Origin: Pseudo-nitzschia pungens
Lineage: Eukaryota; Bacillariophyta; Bacillariophyceae; Bacillariales; Bacillariaceae
DNA: 64,000 nt
Direction of reading: 5' to 3'
Assembly: GCA_037355855.1 (NCBI GenBank)
Contig: CM074759.1
Coordinates: 4,030,001 to 4,094,000 of the forward strand
The first letter of the stretch is position 1, and the number at the start of each line of letters is the position of its first letter. This document shows, in pieces, positions 40,575-49,939 of the stretch. The notes beneath the pieces are model-generated. The model was not told where the DNA came from. It ran no database searches and worked only from the letters and a program-made list of their open reading frames with translations. The position numbers were made by a program, and so were the translations under genes.

Positions 40575-41162
40575 GATGGTGGTGATTGTTATTGTGGATG
40601 GTATTGAATTGTGACGATCAAGAAGATCCACATCGGCGTTTGATGTTTCGATGGATTTGTCGGATTGTTGCATACTAGTTTCGATGGATTCGACGCGTGG
40701 TACTGAGGACGAACGAGAGCCACAAGTTAGAAGAAACGCTGACACAGAACTGGTGCTCTTTCTTATATTCTGTGGCTGCTGCTGGTCATGGTGATCTTAG
40801 ATCCTTCCAGTTCATACAAGTTCAAAGTTCAAGTGTAAGAACGTAAACAGTAACAGCAGCAACAACAGGGGATAGTTTGTACCTGAACAAAATTAGTACA
40901 TGAAAACCGGTACATGAAATTTCGATCGACAAAAAAGATCGCCAAAAAGAACATGTACACATGTTTGGCATCCGTTGAGTGACTGAATTTTTCATTCTTA
41001 GATTCTGTTTTATGTTTATGTCAAGTCGTAGTCGGACAGACGGCACTTCCACTTTTTATGTGAAAAGACATTTAATATATCTCCTTATGTTTTTGGGAAT
41101 CCAAAGTGACATTTTATATGTGGGTCGAAATAATGTGTTATGTATTTCGGGAATCACTCAAT

Positions 41163-43020
41163 AATAAAGTTTAACGTCTTAATTTAAGAGCCCGTAATAA
41201 CGATAAAAATGTCAGTTTAGGGGGTAGATTGGAAAATGGCGAACTCGGAGTATCACCAGCGCAAGGTTGCGGATGCCAATTTTCTGTTTCTTCTATATAT
41301 AGACAGAGGAGCGCCGGAGGTCCGGTTGCTTAAGACTGAGTGGAACCATTCCAACCAGAGGTGCCATTTACACTCAGTATGCCGTGTTATAAGTGATTTT
41401 CATGTGAATTCTAGTATTTCTGGACTCGGGATTAAACAAGAGAAACTATCACCCGGCGCGTGGTGCGCCAAAATTATCTAAGCCTCATATAAGCCGATCT
41501 TGTAAAAATTCGAGTCCCGTTGAAAAAACGTCACTCTTTTCTGTTGAAAATAGGTGATAAAGTGAGGTTGATAATGGTTGGATTATCAACACTTTCATAG
41601 AACCTCCTTCGGGCACATAGACTAAAAGACCACTATCTAAAGGGCTGTGGTGGTGCGCCGGTCTGGGAAGCTTCTGCAGAAATTTTGAAAATTCCTACGA
41701 GGGGTCCCAAGTGACAGGTTTTTTGCTGGGACGGGCTCTTAAAAGGTTTTAGTTTCCAACTGAAATAGCCATATCTCATTTTGATAATATTTCAGTCACC
41801 ATTCGGTACACGTTTACTAGTACCTAGGGACAAATGGACAGATGTCAAAAAAATCCGATCAATTAGTAACCTTACCATCAAAATTTTTTTAGGAATAGCT
41901 TCAGAAGACTCCCCGAGCATGTGTTATTGGTGGTTTTGGATGGTGTGGTGGTGATCTGTCGGGAGAAGAGCAAGAAAAAGGAGGAATAGAAGGAGCAGAA
42001 GATGGTGCCCATTCGACGCTCAAATCGATGGCAAAAGAAAAAAGTCTGGTAGAGTCCATCAACTGTAGTCACTGGCCTTCCGCAATAAACTTGTCCATTG
42101 GGTTACCCTTGGTGTGCCCATCGGCGTGCCCATCGGCTTTGCTGGCAATGATGGGGCCCTATTTGTTGAGGATAGGTGAGTGTCAAAAATTTCAAAATTT
42201 TTGACCCGAAAATGGACACTGACTCGGCTCCTCCTTTGACACCTTTCACTCCATCCTATGAAATAAAATTCAGGGAAGGTTTAGGGGAGTGTGATCTATT
42301 AGAAGCCCAAGTTTCATGGGAAAAGATTGAAAATTGACGGAGATATGACCAATTGTGTATGGATCGAAAAAAAAAGACAAGTCTGTCAATTTGTCCCTAG
42401 GTACTAAACGTGTACGTTTTAAACAGTTCATTTCTCCCAAGAAGCCTACTATTAAAAAGTTTTTTTTCCACTTTTTCAACTTTTTCACCTCTCAGACTCT
42501 CTCTTCTCCAAAGTAAGAGCTATGTTCTAAAAATGTTTAGTTAATTCCAAATTTTTACAACTCCACTAATTAGTAGTGGTACAGTAGGAAGTTACCATAG
42601 TAGAAGAATTCAATAGTACCATGATACCATGTTGGTTTGCGTAGTTGTACCATGTTGATATATAAACTAATTGCAACTATAAATACCAGTACACAACACA
42701 CATACAATGTAACATGTAACATTGGTGTGCTGCACGCACCAGCAGTGCTAAATCCATTGCTAAGTGCACAGTGATGGGCCAAAAAAATCCATGAAGACCG
42801 TTGGACTTCATCTAAAAAAATACAAGTCAAAATGAAAACAAAAAACACATCTTTGACATGGGTTCTCACCACAGTTGCAGACAATGCCAGGTCAATCACA
42901 TGACATGACAATACCCCAACCATTTTCTTTCAAAAGCAATGAAGGTGACTGCAAGGTATGCATGTATACATTTTCTACCATAGACGTGTTACATTCCACA
43001 ACAATCAACAAGTAATGGCG
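41163..43020. other. Intergenic, no gene seen; contains an inverted repeat
   Basis: No supportable gene. Short frames (for example 41236-41481) have no recognisable content. An inverted repeat joins about 41805-41870 to 42345-42420 (shared GTACCTAGGGACAAAT and ACACGTTTA), possibly the ends of an eroded 0.6-kb element. The part from 42560 to 43020 shows nothing recognised. Confidence 0.5.
41800..42420. repeat. Imperfect inverted repeat, possible old MITE
   Basis: Left arm: GGTACACGTTTACTAGTACC then TAGGGACAAATGGACAGATG. The right arm read in reverse has GTACACGTTTA-GTACC then TAGGGACAAATTGACAGAC. After these come A/T runs and CGATC-type sequence in both arms. The middle (41880-42340) has no ORF. 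No clear target duplication was found. Confidence 0.5.
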
Positions 43021-43385
43021 TGTGACACGTTGACGTAGGTACCCTACGAGAGGCTCTAAATGATTATTGAATCCCGCATGTGCTCCAATACACAAGAATA
43101 TATATGATATTCATGTATATATACTGAGTATTCAACGTACAAAGAATACACATACAATCTGATACTGATTGTACACTCAAATATCAAGATAAACAAAGAT
43201 TCCCATTATTGATATTATGCCCGATGAACAATAATATCATTGTTCGATCATTCATTCCATACTCAAGAAATCATTCCCATCTCGTAAAGTATTCAACCAT
43301 TCTCTTGTTACGGTCTAGAGTAGAAATATCGGAGTGGTATGAAAATTGTGATGTTTAGATACTTTACGAAATATTGTTACGCGGA

Positions 43386-43949
43386 TTAAGAATGGAAACA
43401 TATAAAAATTGAGGTCCCGAGCATAGCCAAAAGGTTGTTTACATATCCATGTAATTTTGCTGTATATTTCATGAGAGTAAGGAGTCGATCGTTGTGGTCT
43501 TTGCAGGTGGACTCTACTTTCTTCTTGCATGCCGGGCTTCGGAGGTAGATATGCATGAGATCTCTGGCATCTTCCGCATTGCAGTAGTACTTGATAAAGG
43601 CTGCAAAGGCTGAATTGAATCCTTGTCTTGTAAGTGGATATAATCTTTGTCCATTTGGTCTGGTACTTCGTGTCAGGGCTCTCCATTCGGTTTGGGCGTT
43701 AACACATAAGCAGCGTCCGAAGTACCGGATGAGTGCTGAGTCCTGTACACTTAGATCTTCTGCTGCGTTCAGGAAGGCCTCTTCGGTGTGGAGTAACTCT
43801 TCTAGACCTCCTTTGTCGGTGAAGAGGGGAATTTTAACGCTGTCGGAATGGTCGTCATTGTCGTAGACCGAGAGCGTGATTAGTTTCGGCTTGGAGCTAT
43901 CGAAAGAGCTCTTGTAGGAGACCGGTGGTTCTCTGTAGATGCCTGCCAT
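43386..43949 (-). pseudogene. LTR-retrotransposon gag, C-terminus lost by deletion
   Basis: Starts MAGIYREPPVSYK. It is open for about 173 codons of real gag (VKIPLFTDKGGLEELLHTEE, RYFGRCLCVNAQTEWRALTR, STCKDHNDRLLTLMKYTAKL) and then reads into LTR sequence from 43429 on, ending at 43386. The whole zinc-knuckle region is missing, so packaging function is probably lost. Confidence 0.88.
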
Positions 43950-44069
43950 GTTGCTTGTTGGAGATACAAGGTGCCTCTGTTGTTGAGGTTAAGGGAGGTT
44001 TGTTCGATTGTTTTGAATTCAGTACTGATTTCTACTGTTTCTACTGTAAAGCACAAACAGTAATTACTG

Positions 44070-44370
44070 TGTTACGGTCTAGAGTAGAAATATCGGAGTG
44101 GTATGAAAATTGTGATGTTTAGATACTTTACGAAATATTGTTACGCGGATTAAGAATGGAAACATATAAAAATTGAGGTCCCGAGCATAGCCACATTTTG
44201 GCATGCTCTTGCCATAAATGTTGATTCACTGTCGGTTCCCACGATTAGGCATATATCACCTTCTGGGACTCAACCGAAATGTATTCATGATTGGATATAT
44301 AATATTCGATTCCCATATGGGATTCGGTTAATTATTCAATCGTGACTGCTAGCTACGCTAGCTCGTCACA
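44070..44370 (-). repeat. 5' LTR of element 5
   Basis: 301 bp, TG...CA ends. The adjoining internal sequence on the minus strand is CAGTAATTACTGTTTGTGC, the same start seen in elements 2 and 3. Confidence 0.88.
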
Positions 44371-45144
44371 TCTCTTTGGTAACACAATTTACTAACCTTC
44401 CATCTTTAAAATAATACTCCTCTCGTGTATTTCTACCTTAAATTACTGTTTGCTTTTAAAGTAGAAACAGAACCAAATCAGTACTGAATCCAAAACAACC
44501 TTTATCCTAAACAACAGGGATAGATCAATACCCTGACAAGCAAAAAGAAACAACGTTGATCAAAATCTACATACAATCGAAAGCACCGATCGAACACCAA
44601 ATCGATCGAACACCAAATCGATCGAACACCGAATCGATCGAACGCTCTACAAGCAATTCAAATCTCCAATCGATTGATACGATCGAACGCTCTGAACCAA
44701 GAAACCATGGCAGGACTATACAGAGATCCTCCAATCCCTTACAAGAGAGCCTTTGACAGCTCTAATCCTAAGCTTGTTACATTAACAGTTTACAATTCCG
44801 AAGATCAAGAAGACAGTGTCAAAGTCCCTCTATTCACTGATAAAGGAGGACTAGAAGAACTCCTACATACCAAAGAAGCCTTCCAAAATGCAGCAGAAGA
44901 TCTTGATCTATCAGCAATTAAATACATCAAATATTTTGGTCGATGCCTTTGCGTCGATGCCCAAACCAAGTGGAGAGCCTTAACAAGAAGCCAACGTGAT
45001 TATCCAACTACAAGGAATGGATACAAGCAAGCCCTTTCAGCCTTTATAAAACAATACTGCAGCGCCGAAGATGCACAAGATATCATGCATACATACCTTC
45101 GAACGCTGAAGAAATCCAGCAAAGTATCATGCAAAGACCATGCA

Positions 45145-46963
45145 CAATTTTGCGACGCGCGATTTTGTCCGACGTTCCGATGTTCCAGTACTTAAAACAC
45201 GTAGATTTCTACACAACTTTCCCCTTTGATATCTCACTCACTTCTAAAGCTCCTACAACAACACCAAGCACTACAACTATTAACAGAGACCTCCCCTATC
45301 TGATTCTGCTGTTTGTTTGGCTGCTCCTTGCTTCCTTTGGTTGCTGTGGTTGCTTGTTTCCTGTCGGTCGGTCGATCGGCAACAACAAGCTTCGGCAACA
45401 AAACAACACATAATTTTCTACAGCAAGCCCAGTACTAATTCTACAGCCTCTGCTCCGGTTAGTCTCCACGCTCAGTTTGTCTCCGAGCTTGGTTTGTTTT
45501 TCGATCTGTTTTCAAGCTACCTTATTATTTAACGCTATACAGTCTTCCAAGCCCCTTAAGTGATACCCACTTAACGTTCTATATTCTTCAAGGTCGAACC
45601 TACTTAACGTTCTACATTCTTCAAGATCGAACACATATACACCCCCCTTCTAGAAGGTTCCTACTCGCTGATCCTTAAGTATCTGCAAGTTCGCGCAAGC
45701 ATATCTTCCAGTTCTCCTTTATTTTCAAGCCAATTGCCCCCTGCTTTTATAAGTGTCAATCACTTAAGAGCTACCCTGTTTCCTAGCCAAGCCCCCCAGT
45801 CCCTAAGTGTTTTCGCTTAAGGCTCCCCCTACTACACCTGTTTTTCAAGCCAAGACCAACCGATCCCTAAGTACCTCCTACTTATTGCACTCTTGTTTCC
45901 AAGACTACAGCTACTATTGCCCCTTGTTTTCAAGACTACAATTTCCCTGGTCCCTAAGTGTTCGCGAGTTCCCTGCTCGATAAGTGTTTTCGCTATTAAG
46001 CAACCCCAACTTGAACTTCAAGTTCGACACTGTTTTCAAGACACAAGCCTCCCCCTGGTCCCTAGGTTTTTCTACTAAAGCCCCTGTTTTCAAGCAAGCA
46101 GCTTCCCTGGTCCCTAAGTGTCTCGCTCAAGGTTCCTGTTTTCAAGCCAATTGCTCCTGGATACTGTTTCTACCCTTAATTATTCCCCTTGTTTCCAAGC
46201 AGGCAGCTTCCCTGGTCCCTAAGTGTCTCGCTCACGGTTCCTGTTTTCAAGCCAATTGCCCCTGGATACTGTTTCCACTTATAAGTACTCGCGAGTTTGA
46301 ACTTCAAGTTCCCTCCTGAGCCTTTTAAGTGTGCCCTGCCATTGATATCCCCTGGTCCCTAAGTGTTCTTACTAAAGCCCCTGTTTTCAAGGTCCAAGCT
46401 GCCCTGGGGATGCTGTATTTCAATTCAAATCGTTTACGATTCGAATTTGCAAGCCTACAAGCCTACACGATTTGCAGTAGTTGCAAAATTGTTCAAATTT
46501 GCACAATTTTCACGCTACGAGTACAGTACGAGTACAAGCCTACACGAGTACAATACGAGTACAAGCCTACACGTTTTTGCAACTCGATTTGTAGTAGTTG
46601 CAAACTTGTTCAAATTTGCACAATTTTCACGCTCCGAGTACAGTACGAGTACAAAGTACGAGTACAAGCCTACACGATTTGCAGAGTTCATCCGCGCAGA
46701 GTTTTTGGGCTCCAAGTGTGAGACAACTTTTGCTCGTTTTTTAGCAAAAATTTCCAGTGTCCCCGGTGACTTTTGTGGGTGTGCTCCAGTATATTTTTTG
46801 GATCCCCAGGGACCTTTTCCTTGTCCAGACCAAGGTTACCCTTGTTGTTGCTGCTGTTCCCTGTTTCCAGGAAACACCCATCTGTATATATACATACAGG
46901 TTAACACTGCCAGCCTACCAGCGCCCGAGCCAACACACCTATTCAGCCTATACTTGCCCCACC
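45145..46963 (+). promoter_or_regulatory. LINE 5'UTR with hairpin modules
   Basis: The first ~100 bases match the start of copies A and B. From 45545 to 46390 are about ten modules of the type CTGTTTTCAAGCC...CCCTGGTCCCTAAGTGT...GCTTAAGG; the clearest hairpin is TAAGTGTTTTCGCTTA at about 45804. From 46490 to 46680 a different direct repeat appears, containing TTCAAATTTGCACAATTTTC and TACGAGTACAAGCCTACACG. As LINE promoters are internal, this region probably drives transcription. Confidence 0.7.
46490..46680 (+). repeat. Direct repeat with TACGAGTACAAG minisatellite
   Basis: A block of about 75 bp (TTGTTCAAATTTGCACAATT then TTCACGCT-CGAGTACAGTAC) occurs at 46490-46570 and again at 46607-46680, with short CGAGTACAA units repeated inside each. 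Confidence 0.8.
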
Positions 46964-49270
46964 ATGCCTCTTCCCCCGCCAGCTTCCAGGCGAAAAAGGC
47001 CTCCCTTGGATGCCACTCCTTCAAACAAACGCGCCTTTATGGGGACTCCTTCCCGCCGACCACCTGCTGGTTCCGTTCTTCAGGCTACTCCCTCTCCCCC
47101 TCCTTCTCCACGTCCAGCTAGGGATTCGCTCCCTTCCGATGATGACATGTCCTTCACTTCTGCTGTGTCTACTGGTGCACTAGATGATGTTGACATGCGC
47201 ACTGAGCAGTCAGGCACTGGGCATTCAGACACAGGGCATTCAGGCAGTGGGCAGTCCGACAGTGGGAAGTCTGACAGTGGGAAGTCCACCAGTGGGAAGT
47301 CCAACAGTGGGAAGTCCACCAGTGGGACGTCCGACAGTGGGAAGCCCAGCAGTGAGCAGTCCAACAGTGAGACGTCCGTGGATGGTCAGCCCGGCTCTGA
47401 GCACTCAGACTCTAAGCGCCCTCCTTCCCAGGTCTCTCCTTCCAAGTCTAATCTGAAACAAGCTACTCTTGCATTTCTTTCTGACACACCGTCTGCAGAG
47501 CGACATGTCCTGCGCCAGAAAGCCCTGGCTGCTGCCAATAGGGCTCATTCCGCTTCCTTCTTCTGGTGTTTTTATGGTAAGGGTCCCTGTTCTGGCAAGT
47601 CTCCTATACCATCTGCAATTCATGCCTTTCGAAAATCTCCAACTGGTAACCGGTTATGGGCTGGGTGTCCAAGCCCTACACACTTTTTCAGCAAGAAGGA
47701 GGGTACTGACAAGAAATCCATCCATGATATATGCAGGACTGCCATCCCTCCTGTTTATTCTCAGGTTTTTCCGGACACTCCAGACTGGCGCAATGCCACT
47801 GTAGATTCCTTGGCCTCTCTTGCCTCTGCTTGCTTTCAAGGCTCTGCCCCAGCCTGGACCAAGCAACCACCTGGCCAGGCTCTGAAGAAATGTCTTATTG
47901 GTTTGGTCAAGATGTCTCCTGAGTGTTTTGATGACCTCTATTGTGAGGGCAACCTTTTGCCTAGCCCTGAAGGCAAAGTATGGTGGGCAGCCAATCAGGT
48001 GCTTGGTTCTCATTGGCATTTCAAGAAGCGACCTCCTACACCTGCGCCACCAGTGGCTGATGATGCTTCCACTTCCAAATCTTCCACTTCCAAATCAGTG
48101 TCCTTTCTTCCTGGTGGTGGTGATGCTACTGTCTTGTCCTCCTCTGCTGGGCATTTCCTCCAACGCCGAGGGGTTTGCTCCAGTGATTCTAGAGCTCCAG
48201 TGGATGTAACTGCTGGAACCAAGTGTTCTCATAGTTCTTATGTCACTCTGTCCCTTCCACGGTTGATGTCACAACACCCTGGGGAACTATATGATGAGCT
48301 GCTCAAGTCTCTCAAGGAAGCTTTGGATCTTCTATGGACTGTTGACAAGCGCCTGGTGTTGTATGTTTTTCCCTCCAGAGCCAGGCTCAACCCCAAGGCC
48401 AAGCCTGTTACCAAGTTTTGGACGACTCTTCCTGACAGGAAGACCTTGGAATTGTATGTTGCTCAGCTCTGGCTTCGCAGTAGAACTGCTCCTCATCTAC
48501 GCTTCTTTTTGGGACACAGTGCTTCCCTGGAGAAACTCTTTTCAGCACAATTGCTCCAGAGGCTCAGAGACCGTGACATGGACCTGAAATATGACCACAT
48601 ACAGGCCCCAGTTGTTGTCACATGTGGCTTTCTCCTTGGATCTTACATGCAGAGTTTTGATCTTGACCACTACAACGAATTGCTTCAGACTCATCCCAGG
48701 TTTCAGGCATGTCCTATTGCTGTTATCAGGAAGAATATCAGCCTTGACAACTCCAGAACTCCTGATCCCAATCCTGTTCTGGCTGCACATGTTTTATGTG
48801 ATGCTACAAAGCGCGCCCAAACTGTTAAGCTCCTCAAAGCCCAGTTCAACCGTTGCAAACCTTCAGACATTGCCTCTTTACCTGATGGTAAATTCTACAA
48901 GTTTATTGAGACAGCTACCAATCCTTCTGACAGACCTCTTCCCCCCTCCAAGCTCAAGACTGTTCGCCAGGCTAAGCACCGCCAAGCCAAATTTATTGAG
49001 AGCCATGAAACTGCTCCTGTTCTGGGGGTAGTTGATCTTGATCTTCCAGTTGACCTGGGCCAAGGGCTGGGTTTGAAGACACTGCGCAGTGTGCTTCTGG
49101 GTATCAGAACCCGTGACAATTGGTCATGGCCTCTTTTTCTTTCTGTCGATACCAGTTCATACCGAGGCGAGATCCTTGCTTTGTACAATATCACTACCAA
49201 GGCTGAAGCAATGGCCATGTTGTCTTTCCTGCCTATTATACTGGAAGCTCATTATGGTTCTTGTGTTTGA
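46964..49270 (+). CDS. LINE ORF1 protein
   Basis: 768 residues from ATG 46964 (CACCATGCC context, MPLPPPASRRKRP). The frame is open upstream to 46757, but that part is repetitive 5'UTR. LINE ORF1 proteins usually coat the RNA and act as chaperones. No RRM, zinc knuckle or coiled coil could be recognised. Visible features: a Pro/Arg-rich basic start, a Ser/Gly/Asp repeat block at about residues 80-145 (units such as SDSGK, STSGK, SNSGK from a 15-bp DNA repeat), and a long unmatched C-terminal region with aromatic-rich blocks. It ends in TGA at 49268-49270. The function is inferred only from position. Confidence 0.85.
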   Translation: MPLPPPASRRKRPPLDATPSNKRAFMGTPSRRPPAGSVLQATPSPPPSPRPARDSLPSDDDMSFTSAVSTGALDDVDMRTEQSGTGHSDTGHSGSGQSDSGKSDSGKSTSGKSNSGKSTSGTSDSGKPSSEQSNSETSVDGQPGSEHSDSKRPPSQVSPSKSNLKQATLAFLSDTPSAERHVLRQKALAAANRAHSASFFWCFYGKGPCSGKSPIPSAIHAFRKSPTGNRLWAGCPSPTHFFSKKEGTDKKSIHDICRTAIPPVYSQVFPDTPDWRNATVDSLASLASACFQGSAPAWTKQPPGQALKKCLIGLVKMSPECFDDLYCEGNLLPSPEGKVWWAANQVLGSHWHFKKRPPTPAPPVADDASTSKSSTSKSVSFLPGGGDATVLSSSAGHFLQRRGVCSSDSRAPVDVTAGTKCSHSSYVTLSLPRLMSQHPGELYDELLKSLKEALDLLWTVDKRLVLYVFPSRARLNPKAKPVTKFWTTLPDRKTLELYVAQLWLRSRTAPHLRFFLGHSASLEKLFSAQLLQRLRDRDMDLKYDHIQAPVVVTCGFLLGSYMQSFDLDHYNELLQTHPRFQACPIAVIRKNISLDNSRTPDPNPVLAAHVLCDATKRAQTVKLLKAQFNRCKPSDIASLPDGKFYKFIETATNPSDRPLPPSKLKTVRQAKHRQAKFIESHETAPVLGVVDLDLPVDLGQGLGLKTLRSVLLGIRTRDNWSWPLFLSVDTSSYRGEILALYNITTKAEAMAMLSFLPIILEAHYGSCV
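47200..47400 (+). repeat. 15-bp coding repeats in ORF1 (Ser-Gly-Lys)
   Basis: About twelve units related to GACAGTGGGAAGTCC, kept in frame and encoding SDSGK-like pentapeptides (some GH, GQ or GT variants). The repeat length varies with codon number, so size change would not shift the frame. Confidence 0.9.
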
Positions 49271-49291
49271 CAATGGTTCTCTTCTGAGTGC

Positions 49292-49939
49292 TTGACTGAA
49301 ATGGAAGCTTACCATTGGGATGATGCAGTCAATTGTGTTGTGGAAACTGCACCTGCTGCAGATCCAATGCAGGATAACTCTCTTCCCTTTTTTGGTGATG
49401 GGGATGCACGAGATTGGGAACTTGTTGATGATGACTTGTCAGTTGACCTTGCTCCTGATCTCACTTTTGATCTGGATTTGCACTTTAACCTCCAAGCCCG
49501 TGCTGACAGTGGTGGTGGAGGCTTTGATGATTCTCAATCCATGGATACTTTAGCGACCGGCACTTCCAATCTCACTGATGTTCAGGCCTCAGCGCCTGCA
49601 GGTGCTGTTCCTCCTGGCGGTGATCCTACCCATGTGGCCAAGACTGATGCCTCCCCTGGTATCTCTCCTGTTGTTCCCCCTGAAGTTCCTGACCCTCCCC
49701 ATGATGGCATGGCAGGTGACCTCCCTGTGGCCTCTCCTGAGTCCTCAACTGCAGTTCCTGCTGCCGGTGGTGGGGAAGATGCAGCCTCTGCATTGAGGCT
49801 TGGAGTTGCTGCAATTGCATTCTCCTCCAGCCATGATGCTAGTGTCAGTGATTTGAGCCATGCCAATGTTTCCACCAAATCAGCTCCGGCAACTCTTCCT
49901 TCCTTGCGACAGACTAGGTTTCCTTCTGATCATGGTTAG
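49292..49939 (+). CDS. LINE ORF1b, acidic low-complexity protein
   Basis: 215 residues. It lies in the same frame as ORF1: only the TGA at 49268-49270 and seven codons separate them. It could be made by reinitiation, by UGA readthrough as an ORF1 extension, or be what is left after a nonsense mutation. The composition is Asp/Pro/Ala/Ser-rich with no known domain. Its stop overlaps the likely ORF2 start as ATGGTTAG (49932-49939), which suggests coupled translation. Confidence 0.65.
   Translation: MTEMEAYHWDDAVNCVVETAPAADPMQDNSLPFFGDGDARDWELVDDDLSVDLAPDLTFDLDLHFNLQARADSGGGGFDDSQSMDTLATGTSNLTDVQASAPAGAVPPGGDPTHVAKTDASPGISPVVPPEVPDPPHDGMAGDLPVASPESSTAVPAAGGGEDAASALRLGVAAIAFSSSHDASVSDLSHANVSTKSAPATLPSLRQTRFPSDHG

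Larger units (their letters stand above)
38003..41159. mobile_element. PIF/Harbinger DNA transposon, Harbinger-2
   Basis: 3157 bp. Terminal inverted repeats start GAGTGATTCCCGAAA on each strand (perfect for at least 15 bp, then weaker). The flanking trinucleotide is AAT on both sides (38000-38002 and 41160-41162). It encodes a transposase on plus and a Myb/SANT-like protein on minus, convergent, both open. It has the same plan as Harbinger-1 but the two gene orders are mirrored. Confidence 0.95.
43306..44370 (-). mobile_element. Gag-only LTR element 5, internally deleted
   Basis: On the minus strand it starts TGTGACGAGC (44370) and ends CGTAACA (43306). Flanks are TCTCT at 43301-43305 and 44371-44375, a 5-bp target duplication inside the LTR of element 4. 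The 5' LTR is 44370-44070 (301 bp). The 3' LTR is only the last 124 bp (43429-43306), identical to the matching part of the 5' LTR. A deletion has fused gag directly to it. Confidence 0.9.

Noticed and set aside
41236..41481. 81-codon frame starting MANSEYHQRKV
   Set aside because: Short, no recognisable domain, and in a gene-poor transposon flank; coding status cannot be supported.
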